DNA from: Tepidiforma bonchosmolovskayae
GTDB taxonomy: Bacteria; Chloroflexota; Dehalococcoidia; Tepidiformales; Tepidiformaceae
DNA length: 64,000 bases
Reading direction: 5' to 3'
Assembly (NCBI RefSeq): GCF_008838325.1
Contig: NZ_CP042829.1
Location: 1,116,001 to 1,180,000, forward strand
In this document: positions 44,522-53,789 of the stretch, one piece after another
Position numbering within the stretch: position 1 is the stretch's first letter
Layout of the letters: each line of letters starts with the position of its first letter
Position numbers and translations under genes: made by a program
Notes under the pieces: generated by a model
What the model was told of the DNA's origin: nothing
The model's database searches: none
Seen by the model: only the letters and a program-made list of their open reading frames with translations

Positions 44522-45604
44522 ATGAAAGCCGCCGTGTTCCACGGGGCGCATCAGCCGCTCACCATCGAAGACGTCGAGATCGACCGGCCGCGGGGCCGGG
44601 AGGTGATCGTCCGGACGGTCGCGTCGGGCGTCTGCCACAGCGACCTGCATTTCGTCGACGGGCTCTACCCGCTGCAGGCGCCGGCCATCCTCGGGCACGA
44701 GGCCGCGGGCATCGTGGAGGAGGTCGGCGATCAGGTGACCTACGTGAAGCCCGGCGACCACGTGATCTGCTGCCTGAGCGTGTTCTGCGGGCACTGCGAG
44801 ATGTGCGTGAGCGGGCGGCCGAACCTGTGCCGGGCCCCGAGCCGGCAGCGGAGCGCGGACATGCCGCCGAAGCTGACCTGGCGGGGGACTCCGGTGGTGC
44901 AGTTTGCGAACCTCGGCGCCTACGCGGAGAAGATGCTCGTCCACGAGAACGCCGTGGTGAAGATCCGGGAGGACATGCCGCTGGCGGCGGCAGCGCTCAT
45001 CGGCTGCGGGGTGACGACGGGCGTGGGGGCCGTGCTGAACACGGCGAAGATGGAGCCGGGGGCGTCGGTGGCGGTGTTCGGGTGCGGCGGCGTGGGGCTG
45101 GCGGCGATCCAGGGGGCGCGCATCGGCGGCGCCCGGATGATCATCGCGGTCGACACGGTGGAATCGAAGCTGGCGAAGGCGAAGGAGCTTGGCGCGACCC
45201 ACGTGGTCGACGCTTCGAGCCGGGACCCGGTCGAAGCGATCCGGGAGATCTCGGGCGGGGGCGTGGAGTACTCGTTCGAGGCGATCGGACTGAAGCGGGC
45301 CGCGGAGCAGGCGTTCGAGTGCCTGGCCATCGGCGGCACGGCGACGATCATCGGGATGATCCCGGTGGGCCAGAAGGTCGAGCTGGACGGTCCGAGCTTC
45401 CTGCAGGAGAAGAAGATCCAAGGCTCAGCGATGGGCTCGAACCGGTTCCTGCGGGACATGCCGCGGTATGTGGAGTTCTACATGCAGGGGCGGCTGAAGC
45501 TGGACGAGATGATTACCCGCACGGGCCGGCTGGAGGACGTGAACGACGCCTTCCGGGCGATGAAGGCCGGTGAGGTTGCGCGCACGGTGCTGCTCTTCGA
45601 CTGA
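44522..45604 (+). CDS. zinc-dependent alcohol dehydrogenase (MDR family)
   Basis: The 360-residue medium-chain dehydrogenase has catalytic zinc ligands in GVCHSDLH and GHEAAGIVEEVG. A structural-zinc Cys loop reads CGHCEMCVSGRPNLC. The Rossmann motif is VFGCGGVGLAAIQGA, followed by IIAVDTVESKLAKAKELGA. The loop pattern fits class III/aryl alcohol dehydrogenase relatives using NAD(H). The ATG is set by gaaggagga, and a TAGACT box lies at 44475-44480. It is convergent with groEL across a strong terminator. The natural alcohol is unknown. Confidence 0.9.
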   Translation: MKAAVFHGAHQPLTIEDVEIDRPRGREVIVRTVASGVCHSDLHFVDGLYPLQAPAILGHEAAGIVEEVGDQVTYVKPGDHVICCLSVFCGHCEMCVSGRPNLCRAPSRQRSADMPPKLTWRGTPVVQFANLGAYAEKMLVHENAVVKIREDMPLAAAALIGCGVTTGVGAVLNTAKMEPGASVAVFGCGGVGLAAIQGARIGGARMIIAVDTVESKLAKAKELGATHVVDASSRDPVEAIREISGGGVEYSFEAIGLKRAAEQAFECLAIGGTATIIGMIPVGQKVELDGPSFLQEKKIQGSAMGSNRFLRDMPRYVEFYMQGRLKLDEMITRTGRLEDVNDAFRAMKAGEVARTVLLFD

Positions 45605-45630
45605 GCGGCGGCGCACGGCGGAGACAACAC

Positions 45631-45660
45631 GCCGGCCCCGGTCGCACGACCGGGGCCGGC
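45631..45660. terminator. bidirectional terminator hairpin
   Basis: A perfect 14-bp stem gccggccccggtcg / cgaccggggccggc with a 2-nt loop lies between the convergent alcohol dehydrogenase and groEL genes. Confidence 0.75.
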
Positions 45661-45688
45661 TCGTGGTCCCCCTCCGGGGGCGGCGGTG

Positions 45689-47344
<1,656 letters not shown>

Positions 47345-47394
47345 TCAGCGGCAGGCGAATGCCTGTGCTGCGCGCCCCTGGCGGTGTCGAACGA

Positions 47395-47721
47395 CTAGTA
47401 TTCGACCTTGCAGAGGATGTCCTTCTCGTTGAGGACGATGTAATCCTGGCCGTCGATTTTCACGTCGGTGCCGGTGTACTTGGCGTAGAGGATGCGGTCG
47501 CCGACGGCGATGTCCATGGGGACGCGCTTGCCGTTCTCATCGAGGCGGCCGGGGCCGACGGCGACGACTTCGCCCTGCTGCGGCTTCTCCTTGGCGGTAT
47601 CGGGGATGACGAGGCCGCTGGCGGTGATCTCCTCCTGCTTGAGGGGGACGATGACGACGCGGTCAGCGAGGGGGATGAGCTTGGACTTGGTCTCCGTCTT
47701 GGTCGCGGTCTTGGCAGCCAT
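47395..47721 (-). CDS. groES: co-chaperonin GroES
   Basis: The 108-residue GroES caps the GroEL chamber. It has the family pattern [16 protein letters not shown], the mobile loop [24 protein letters not shown], and [24 protein letters not shown] basic, Lys/Thr-rich N-terminal extension of about 14 residues precedes the usual start. A Shine-Dalgarno (aggagga) lies about 12 nt upstream of the ATG. It is the first gene of the groES-groEL operon. Confidence 0.97.
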   Translation of the reverse strand: MAAKTATKTETKSKLIPLADRVVIVPLKQEEITASGLVIPDTAKEKPQQGEVVAVGPGRLDENGKRVPMDIAVGDRILYAKYTGTDVKIDGQDYIVLNEKDILCKVEY

Positions 47722-47759
47722 GGGGTATGCGTTTCCTCCTATGGGTTGCTGCTGGTGTG

Positions 47760-47789
47760 AGGGTAGCGAGCGCATATTAGCACTCGCAA
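47760..47789 (-). promoter_or_regulatory. groESL promoter
   Basis: On the minus strand TTGCGA (47784-47789) and TACCCT (47760-47765) are separated by 18 nt. The -35 box lies inside the CIRCE element. Confidence 0.65.
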
Positions 47790-47803
47790 CGGGAGAGTGC
47801 TAG
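47777..47803. promoter_or_regulatory. CIRCE element (HrcA operator)
   Basis: TTAGCACTC-N9-GAGTGCTAG matches the CIRCE consensus except for the last base of the second arm. It overlaps the -35 region of groESL, so bound HrcA would block transcription. The hrcA gene is not in this window. Confidence 0.95.
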
Positions 47804-47878
47804 AGGGGTGCGGTCGACGGGCCGTCCGGGAGCGGCGGCCCCGGTGGGGCTTTGCGGCTGGTCGGGTCAGGTCGGAGA

Positions 47879-47907
47879 TTGCAAATCGCGAATACTTCTG
47901 TTACGGT
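47879..47907 (+). promoter_or_regulatory. sigma70-type promoter of secreted-protein cluster
   Basis: TTGCAA (47879-47884), a 17-nt spacer and TACGGT (47902-47907) lie 64 nt before the ATG at 47972. Confidence 0.5.
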
Positions 47908-47971
47908 TCGAGCAGCCTGGAGCAGAGGCCATGCAGCGGAAGCTCCAGGACTCTTCAAAGGACCTGGATCG

Positions 47972-48613
47972 ATGCGAGTCTCAAGAACTGTTCTGCTACG
48001 GAGCACCCTGGCGGCGGGTGGCGGCCTGGCGGCCCTGGGCGGGATTGCGGCGGTGCTCGGCATTGGTGGCCCCGGCACAGGCTCGGCTGCCTGCCCACCT
48101 GCGCCAGCGGGGGTCACGGTGGCAGCCTCGGGCGCGGTGGAATCGCTCGGTCTCCTGCCGGAGCTGGCCGACGCGGCGGCTGCCGAACGCCCCGGGGCCA
48201 TCGATGCGGCGAGCCTGCCGCTGCGGCTGGAGGGCCTGGAGCCGGTGCCGGGATTTTCGGTGCGGTCGGTGGAGGTGCGAACGGCGGCCGGGGCGACGCA
48301 CGTGCGTGCATTCCTTGAGGACCCGGTCCAGCGCCGGGGGCTGCGCATTGCCGCATGGACCCAGTGCGGCGGGGTGACGCTGGTCCGGCCGGCATCGAGC
48401 CCGGTGGTACGGGAGCTCGACCTCGATATCCACGGCTGGGCGTTCCGGGCATTCGTGCCATCGGAGCGCGTGGCGGGCGGGTTCGGCCCGCGGGAGGCGT
48501 GGGCCGCGTCCGGGCAATGGGTCGTGGCGGCGGAGGGGACGGGGTTCACCTCGGATGGCGCGTTCATCGCGGCACTGGAGGCGGTGGTCCGTGGCACGGG
48601 GTGGGAGGGCTGA
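47972..48613 (+). CDS. hypothetical secreted protein
   Basis: The 213-residue protein has an N-terminal export signal (residues 1-32, SRTVLLRSTLAAGGGLAALG) and no lipobox. The mature part contains only two clear Cys (one near the mature N-terminus and one in WTQCGGVTL). I do not recognise a family. The start at 47972 is chosen because caaagga precedes it and the signal peptide begins there. It ends 1 nt before the next gene and probably forms an operon with it. Confidence 0.6.
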   Translation: MRVSRTVLLRSTLAAGGGLAALGGIAAVLGIGGPGTGSAACPPAPAGVTVAASGAVESLGLLPELADAAAAERPGAIDAASLPLRLEGLEPVPGFSVRSVEVRTAAGATHVRAFLEDPVQRRGLRIAAWTQCGGVTLVRPASSPVVRELDLDIHGWAFRAFVPSERVAGGFGPREAWAASGQWVVAAEGTGFTSDGAFIAALEAVVRGTGWEG

Positions 48614-48614
48614 C

Positions 48615-49220
48615 ATGGTTCCCGTATGGAAACGCCTGGCGCGGCGTGCTGGTTGGTTCGTCCAGTCCGGATGTGCCAGATTTTCGATCGCGATTGCGGC
48701 TGCCGTGCTCGGCGCGCTCACCGCATCCACCGTCGCGGCCCATTACGGGTATGTACGGGCTCCGCTGGCAGCTAGCGCGACCGTCACCTCCGAGTGGAGT
48801 CACGGGAGCAGCTACGGCGAGCGGGCGCTCGACCTTTCCGCGAGCGGGGTGAGCGTCTATTCGAACCTGCAGAACCCAAGCTCTTCAGATTACCTCTATT
48901 ATGAGGTGTACAACTACCAGGGAACCAGTTCATGCCCGGGCAGCAAATTTCACCTGTACCGCCATACAGGAAACACGTACTATTACTACGGAACGGTGAA
49001 TTACGTTCATCTCGGCGATCATTCCTCTCTCTGGGGACGGTCGGTCGACATTGCTCCCGGGCAGTCTGAAACGTGGTTGTACGTTGGTTACACCGTGGCG
49101 AGCTGCGGAAGTCCAGCGCATTTGCACTTCGGCCACCTCGCGAATGACGGGATCATTGAATACATCAATCCGCCTCAAGGTTCTACGGTCTCGCCTTCGC
49201 AGCTGATCCTGTACTATTAG
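48615..49220 (+). CDS. secreted divergent M23/LytM-like protein, AT-rich gene
   Basis: The 201-residue protein has a signal peptide (cleavage near Ala41). The remaining domain shows traces of the M23 fold: SHGSSYGERALDLSA and GSPAHLHFGHL (H169, H171). In the usual H-x3-D motif, the position four before D73 is Glu69 rather than His, so zinc binding may be lost or altered. The domain is rich in Tyr, Ser and Asn. Base composition from about 48.8 to 49.2 kb falls to near 50% GC, far below neighbours, suggesting recent transfer. It is probably a cell-wall or surface protein. Confidence 0.6.
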   Translation: MVPVWKRLARRAGWFVQSGCARFSIAIAAAVLGALTASTVAAHYGYVRAPLAASATVTSEWSHGSSYGERALDLSASGVSVYSNLQNPSSSDYLYYEVYNYQGTSSCPGSKFHLYRHTGNTYYYYGTVNYVHLGDHSSLWGRSVDIAPGQSETWLYVGYTVASCGSPAHLHFGHLANDGIIEYINPPQGSTVSPSQLILYY

Positions 49221-49302
49221 AGCTGGTACGGTATTGATGATCCCGTGACTGGGCGGAGTCAACGACCGCAGCACGCCAGGAATTTAAGGAGGAACGGAGC
49301 GG

Positions 49303-49956
49303 ATGATGCGAATTCATCGATGGATGCTGCGCGTACCGCTGGTGCTGCTGGCGGCACTTGTCGCTGCCGGGGCCGCGGGCTGCTCGGGCGATGACGAGGA
49401 CGCACCAACGCCGACGGCGACGCCGCCGGCGACGCCAACCGCAGGGGCGACAGCGACGGCCGGGCCCGGGGGAAGTGCGACGGTGGAACCCTCGCTGCAG
49501 CCCGTGATCGACGCCCTCGTCTCCCGGGATTGGGCGCGGATTGCGCCGCTGCTGGCCCGGCGGGATGAGCCGTGCATCACCGAGGTGCGGATCGATACGG
49601 AGGCGCCGCCGTGCCCGGCGGGTGCGGCAGCGGGGACGCACGTGCCGGTATTCCCCGCCGCGACCTGCCACAACTTCGTGTACGAGCACGAGCTCGAAGG
49701 GCTGTTCGTGCGGCGCCCGGAAGGGTACCCGGCGCCGCAGGTGTACGGCATCTTCCGGCCGGGTGAGAAGCACCCGCGGGTCGAGCGGCTCCCGGTTGGG
49801 ACACTCGGTGTCGTGTTATCGGATGGTTCGCTCGCGTTCATGGTGATGGTGCGGGACGGGAAAGTGGTGAGCGCCGACTTCGGTTGCGGGGCGTCGGCGA
49901 GCGAGATGGCGGCGCTGGTGCCGGCCGACGCGTGGCTGATGGCGCCCCCCCGTTGA
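49303..49956 (+). CDS. hypothetical lipoprotein
   Basis: The 217-residue protein has a lipoprotein signal with lipobox AAGC (Cys near residue 27), an Asp-rich start and a Thr/Pro/Ala linker to about residue 60. The globular domain has four further Cys spread along it and no family I recognise. It is preceded by aaggagg. A hairpin with 11-bp arms follows the stop. It may act with the two secreted proteins just upstream. Confidence 0.65.
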   Translation: MMRIHRWMLRVPLVLLAALVAAGAAGCSGDDEDAPTPTATPPATPTAGATATAGPGGSATVEPSLQPVIDALVSRDWARIAPLLARRDEPCITEVRIDTEAPPCPAGAAAGTHVPVFPAATCHNFVYEHELEGLFVRRPEGYPAPQVYGIFRPGEKHPRVERLPVGTLGVVLSDGSLAFMVMVRDGKVVSADFGCGASASEMAALVPADAWLMAPPR

Positions 49957-49987
49957 CGCGGACGGTTTCGCGAGCGCGCGCGTTCGC

Positions 49988-50030
49988 GCAGAATCGGCGT
50001 GGCCGGCCGGTCCCGGCGGGCCGATTCTGC
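49988..50030. other. 11-bp inverted repeat before enoyl-CoA hydratase
   Basis: GCAGAATCGGC (49988-49998) and GCCGATTCTGC (50020-50030) form perfect arms around a GC-rich 21-nt spacer. The structure ends just before aaagga, the Shine-Dalgarno of the next gene. It could terminate the lipoprotein transcript or regulate the enoyl-CoA hydratase leader. Confidence 0.5.
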
Positions 50031-50051
50031 CTGTGAAAGGAAGCCCCTGCG

Positions 50052-50846
50052 ATGCCTGATTGCCTGGTCGAACGGGACGGTCCCGTGATGGTCGTCACCT
50101 TCAACCGCCCGGAGCGGATGAACTCGATGGGCGGGACGCTGCTCGCCGAGTTCCTCGCCGCGCTCGAAGAAGGGCGCCGGGACGACCGGGTGAAAGCGTT
50201 CGTCGTGACCGGCGCCGGGCGGGCCTGGTGCGCCGGGGCCGACCTGCAGGCGATCGGCGCGGCGGGCGCGGACGAGCACGGGCGCCGGTTCGCGGCGGTC
50301 GACGACATCGGCGATGTGGGGCGGGTGGTGCTCGCGCTCCACCACTGCGACAAGCCGCTGATTGCGGCGGTGAACGGGGTGGCGGTGGGCGGGGGCTTCG
50401 GCCTCTGCTCGGCGTTCGATATCCGGATTGCGAGCGAGGAGGCGCGGTTCGCGACGGTGTTCATCAAGCGGGCGCTGGCGCCGGACTGCGGGCTTTCGTA
50501 CTTCCTGCCGCGGCTGGTTGGTCCGGAGCGGGCGGCCGAGCTGTTCTACTCGGGCCGGATGATCGATGCGCGGGAGGCGCTGGCGCTGGGGATTGTGTCG
50601 AAGGTGGTGCCGGCGGAGGAGCTCCTGCCGGCGGCCCTGGCGGCGGCGCGGGAGTATGCGGCGATGCCGCCCTCGGCGATGACGTACACGCGGCGGGCGA
50701 TCCGGCGTTCGCTGGACGGCGTATCGCTGGCGGACCAGCTGGCGTTTGAGTGGGCGCAGCAGAAGGCGTGCCTTGGGAGCCCGGAGTTCCGGGAGGGGGT
50801 GCAGGCGTTCCTGGAGAAGCGGGAGCCGGATTACTCGAAGTTCTGA
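50052..50846 (+). CDS. enoyl-CoA hydratase/isomerase family protein
   Basis: The 264-residue crotonase-fold enzyme acts on acyl-CoA thioesters. Features are VVTFNRPERMNSMGGTLL, the first oxyanion-hole strand GAGRAWCAGADLQAI, GGFGLCSAFDIRIASEEARF, and the C-terminal PEFREGVQAFLEKREPDYSKF typical of the family. The ATG follows aaagga. The last 150 nt of this gene recur as a direct-repeat copy about 2.9 kb downstream. The precise reaction (beta-oxidation hydratase, isomerase or other) is not fixed by sequence. Confidence 0.9.
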   Translation: MPDCLVERDGPVMVVTFNRPERMNSMGGTLLAEFLAALEEGRRDDRVKAFVVTGAGRAWCAGADLQAIGAAGADEHGRRFAAVDDIGDVGRVVLALHHCDKPLIAAVNGVAVGGGFGLCSAFDIRIASEEARFATVFIKRALAPDCGLSYFLPRLVGPERAAELFYSGRMIDAREALALGIVSKVVPAEELLPAALAAAREYAAMPPSAMTYTRRAIRRSLDGVSLADQLAFEWAQQKACLGSPEFREGVQAFLEKREPDYSKF

Positions 50847-50887
50847 GGGGAGGGGGGCGCTGCGGGCGGTTAGCTGAGGGCCCAGCC
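50693..50887. repeat. 195-bp direct repeat, left copy
   Basis: This segment holds the 3' end of the enoyl-CoA hydratase gene, its stop codon and 41 nt beyond. It recurs at 53636-53830 with 7 mismatches (about 96% identity). The last part (ttagctgagggcccagcc) corresponds on the minus strand to the last codons and stop of the DUF4010 gene, although that gene is 2.9 kb away. Confidence 0.95.
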
Positions 50888-50914
50888 TGCCCGGCGCACG
50901 GTGCGCCGGGCAGG
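50886..50914. terminator. terminator hairpin of mgtA
   Basis: A 13-bp perfect stem around cctgcccggcgca / tgcgccgggcagg with a 3-nt loop lies between the convergent enoyl-CoA hydratase and mgtA genes. It begins exactly at the inner edge of the left 195-bp repeat. Confidence 0.7.
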
Positions 50915-50921
50915 GCGGCGG

Positions 50922-53504
50922 TCAGGCGGCGGGGGTGGGAGCCGGGGGCGCGGGAGCGGGCGCAGGCGGGGGCGCGCCGGCCTGCGCGAAGACGATGCGC
51001 TTGGCGAGTTCGACGAGCGCCAGGTAGGTGACCACCATCCCCGAGAGTGCGAGGAGGAACCCGGCCGGCAGGGGCTCGAAGTTCAGCAGGCCCGCTGCCG
51101 GCGAATAGGGGATGAACGCCGCGAGGGCGACGCAGGCCAGGGTCGTCGCGAGCAGCGGCAGCGAGGGCCGGCTCCGCCAGAACGGGACCCGATGGGTCCG
51201 GAGCACGAAGATGACGAGCGTCTGCGTGCAAAGCGATTCGACGAACCAGCCGGACTGGAAGCGCGATTCGCCGGCATCGAACACCCTGAGCATCAGGGCG
51301 AAGGTCAGGAAGTCGAAGAGGGAGCTGGCGGGGCCGAAGACAACCATGGCCCGGCTGATGGTGCGCAGGTCCCAGTGGGCAGGCCGGCGGGTGAGCTCCT
51401 CGTCGACGGCATCGGTCGGGATGGTCAGCTCGGAGACGTCGTAGAGGAAGTTGTTCAGCAGGATCTGGGTGGGGCGCATCGGCAGGAAGCTGAGGAAGAG
51501 GGAGGCGCCCGCGGCGCTGAACATGTTGCCGAAGTTCGAGCTCGTGGCCATGAGGATGTACTTCACGGTGTTGGCGAAGGTGCGGCGGCCTTCGAGGACG
51601 CCGTCGGCGAGCACGCCGAGGTCTTTCTCGAGCAGGACGACATCGGCGGCGGCCTTGGCGACGTCGGTGGCGGTATCGACGGAGATGCCGATATCGGCCT
51701 GGCGGATGGCCGGGGCGTCGTTGACGCCGTCGCCGAGGAAGCCGACGTCGCGCCCGCCGGCCTGCGCGGCCTGGACCAGCAGCTTCTTCTGCTCGGGGCT
51801 GACGCGGGCGAAGACGGTCGTGCGGGCGACGGCTTCGCGGAGTTCGCCCGGGCTGAGCCCCTCGAGGTCGGCCCCGGTGAGCAGGCCGCGGACGGTGATG
51901 CCGACCCGTTCGCAAACGTGGCGGGCGACGGCCGGATGGTCGCCGGTGAGGATTTTGACCTCGATGCCGAGGCCGGCGAGCCGTTCGACAGCGGCCTTCG
52001 CTTCGGGCCGGGGCGGGTCGCTGAAGCCGAGGAAGCCGACGAGGCGGAGCTCTCCGGCGGCCTGCGCGGCGAGTTCGCGGCCATCGTCGGGGCGGATGGC
52101 GACGGCGATGACACGAAGGCCGTCATCGGCCAGGCGGGCGAGAGCCGCGGCGGCGGCAGCCTGCCACTCCTCGCCCCAGCCGGGGGCAGCCGTACACCGT
52201 GCGAGCAGCTCCTCGGCGGCGCCTTTGACGACGACCCACCGTTCGCCGGACGGGGATTCGACGGCCACGGCGGCGTAGCGGAGCTGGTAGGAGAAGGGGA
52301 ACTCATCGCGCAGGGTCCAGCCGGCGCGCGCGGCCGCCGCCCGCTGGATGCGCTCGTCGGCGGCGAGGACGGCATCGAGGGCGTTGCCGGACGTTTCGTG
52401 GATGCCGGCGAGCAGCCAGCTGGCCGTCCATCCGAGGAGCGTATCTTCGGCGCCGGGCGGGCAGCCGAGGGCTTCGAGGACGATGGAGCCTTCGGTGAGG
52501 GTGCCGGTTTTATCGGAAAAGAGGACCTCGAGGTTGCCGAGGTCTTCGATGGCGACGAGGCGGCGGACGATGACTTTCCGCCGGGCCAGCCGCCGGCCGC
52601 CGGTGGCGAGGCTGACCGTGACGATTGCGGGGAGGAGCTGCGGAGTGAGCCCGACGGCGATGGCGAGGGCGAAGAGGAGCGATTCGAGGAGGCCGCGGCC
52701 GAGGACGGCGTTGGCGGCGAGGATGAACGCCGTGAGCGCCGCAGTGACGTTGACGAGGAGGAGGGAGAAGCGGCGGAGGCCGCGTTCGAATTCGGTGGGT
52801 CGGCCGGCTGCGAGCAGGTCCGCGGAGACGGCCCCGACCATCGTCCGCGGACCGGTGGCCACGACCACGGCGCGCCCGCGTCCGCTGCGCACCACCGTGC
52901 CGGAGAGGAGCATGGTGGCGAGGCCGGGTTCGCCGCCGGCTTCGGCGCGCTTCTCGGCGGGGAGCGACTCGCCGGTCGCGATCGACTCATCGACGGCGAG
53001 GTCGTTCGTTTCGAGGACGCGGGCGTCGGCGGCGATGATGTCGCCGACTTCGACGACGAGGATGTCGCCGGGGACCAGCGATTCGGCGTCGACGCGCTGG
53101 ATTTCGCCGTCGCGGAGGACGCGGGCCGTGCGCGTGAGCCGCGCTTCGAGCATGCGGGCCGAGCGGTCGGCGCGGAATTCGTCGACGAAGCCGAGGACGA
53201 CGGAGAGGAGGAGGATGCCGACGATGATGGCCGCATCGAGGCGCTGGCCGACGACGAAGGAGACGGAGACGGCGGCGAGGAGGAGGCCGAGGAGGGGGTT
53301 CTTGAGCTGGCGAAGGAAGATGGCGAGCGCGGGGTGGCCGCCGCGCGGCAGGGAGTTGGGGCCGTGGACGGCGAGGCGGCGTGCGGCTTCGGCGCTGGAG
53401 AGGCCGCCGGGGCCGGTCCCGAGACGTTCGAGCACGTCGGCGGCGTCGCGCACGGCCCATTCGGCGAGCGCGGGCGCCGGGCCGCGCCGGCGCGGCTGGT
53501 TCAT
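50922..53504 (-). CDS. mgtA: magnesium-translocating P-type ATPase (class IIIB)
   Basis: The 860-residue P-type ATPase belongs to the Mg2+ importer class. It has the N-terminal cation-ATPase domain, the actuator motif TGES, the phosphorylation motif DKTGTLTEG with D331, KGAAEELLARC, TGDHPAVA, and the hinge GDGVNDAPAIRQADIGISVD, plus about ten membrane segments. Neighbours are an MgtC/DUF4010-like protein and CorA, which supports Mg2+ as the ion. The ATG lacks a Shine-Dalgarno. It overlaps (ATGA) the stop of a 19-codon upstream ORF and probably relies on coupled translation. The whole unit is bracketed by a 195-bp direct repeat. Confidence 0.88.
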   Translation of the reverse strand: MNQPRRRGPAPALAEWAVRDAADVLERLGTGPGGLSSAEAARRLAVHGPNSLPRGGHPALAIFLRQLKNPLLGLLLAAVSVSFVVGQRLDAAIIVGILLLSVVLGFVDEFRADRSARMLEARLTRTARVLRDGEIQRVDAESLVPGDILVVEVGDIIAADARVLETNDLAVDESIATGESLPAEKRAEAGGEPGLATMLLSGTVVRSGRGRAVVVATGPRTMVGAVSADLLAAGRPTEFERGLRRFSLLLVNVTAALTAFILAANAVLGRGLLESLLFALAIAVGLTPQLLPAIVTVSLATGGRRLARRKVIVRRLVAIEDLGNLEVLFSDKTGTLTEGSIVLEALGCPPGAEDTLLGWTASWLLAGIHETSGNALDAVLAADERIQRAAAARAGWTLRDEFPFSYQLRYAAVAVESPSGERWVVVKGAAEELLARCTAAPGWGEEWQAAAAAALARLADDGLRVIAVAIRPDDGRELAAQAAGELRLVGFLGFSDPPRPEAKAAVERLAGLGIEVKILTGDHPAVARHVCERVGITVRGLLTGADLEGLSPGELREAVARTTVFARVSPEQKKLLVQAAQAGGRDVGFLGDGVNDAPAIRQADIGISVDTATDVAKAAADVVLLEKDLGVLADGVLEGRRTFANTVKYILMATSSNFGNMFSAAGASLFLSFLPMRPTQILLNNFLYDVSELTIPTDAVDEELTRRPAHWDLRTISRAMVVFGPASSLFDFLTFALMLRVFDAGESRFQSGWFVESLCTQTLVIFVLRTHRVPFWRSRPSLPLLATTLACVALAAFIPYSPAAGLLNFEPLPAGFLLALSGMVVTYLALVELAKRIVFAQAGAPPPAPAPAPPAPTPAA

Positions 53505-53560
53505 CGCGGGGCGGCCGGCGCGGGCCGGGTGCGGCGCCGGGCCGGGGAAGCGCTGTTCAT
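53501..53560 (-). CDS. candidate Pro/Arg-rich leader peptide of mgtA
   Basis: A 19-codon ORF (MNSASPARRRTRPAPAAPR) starts 8 nt after a TACCCT -10 box. Its TGA overlaps the mgtA ATG as ATGA. In Salmonella and E. coli, mgtA is preceded by the Pro-rich MgtL leader, which senses Mg2+ and proline. The resemblance in position and composition is seen here, but any frame in this GC-rich DNA tends to be Pro/Arg-rich, so homology is not claimed. The absence of any ribosome-binding site for mgtA itself favours coupled translation from this ORF. Confidence 0.5.
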   Translation of the reverse strand: MNSASPARRRTRPAPAAPR

Positions 53561-53568
53561 GCCGTCCA

Positions 53569-53574
53569 AGGGTA
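53569..53574 (-). promoter_or_regulatory. -10 box (TACCCT) of the mgtA unit
   Basis: TACCCT on the minus strand lies 8 nt before the leader-ORF ATG. A TTGACA is present further upstream but only 9 nt from this box, so it cannot act as its -35. Confidence 0.45.
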
Positions 53575-53635
53575 GCGGGTTGCTGTCAACGGATGGGAGG
53601 GGGCCGTGCGTGCCCGTGGAGGCCGCCCGGCCGCT

Positions 53636-53789
53636 GCGGGCGATCCGGCGGTCGCTGGACGGCGTATCGCTGGCGGACCAGCTGGCGTTTGAGTGGGCGC
53701 AGCAGAAGGCGTGCCGTGGGAGCCCGGAGTTCCGGGAGGGGGTGCAGGCATTCCTGGAGAAGCGGGAGCCGGATTCCTCGAAGTTCTGA
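53636..53789 (+). pseudogene. 3' fragment of an enoyl-CoA hydratase gene
   Basis: The last 51 codons of the enoyl-CoA hydratase, including the stop, are repeated here without any 5' part. Differences from the intact copy are few (for example AYSKF-type end reading DSSKF instead of DYSKF). There is no plausible start or promoter in frame. The 53505-53812 gap otherwise holds only the mgtA leader region. Confidence 0.9.

Noticed and set aside
53582-53595. TTGACA-type -35 upstream of the mgtA leader ORF
   Set aside because: It is only 9 nt from TACCCT, too close to pair with it, and no other -10 fits at 16-18 nt.
50901-53789. 962-codon plus-strand frame ending in hydratase-like sequence
   Set aside because: Only the last 51 codons resemble enoyl-CoA hydratase; the rest is antisense to mgtA. 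The end is a repeat copy, so it is called a pseudogene fragment.
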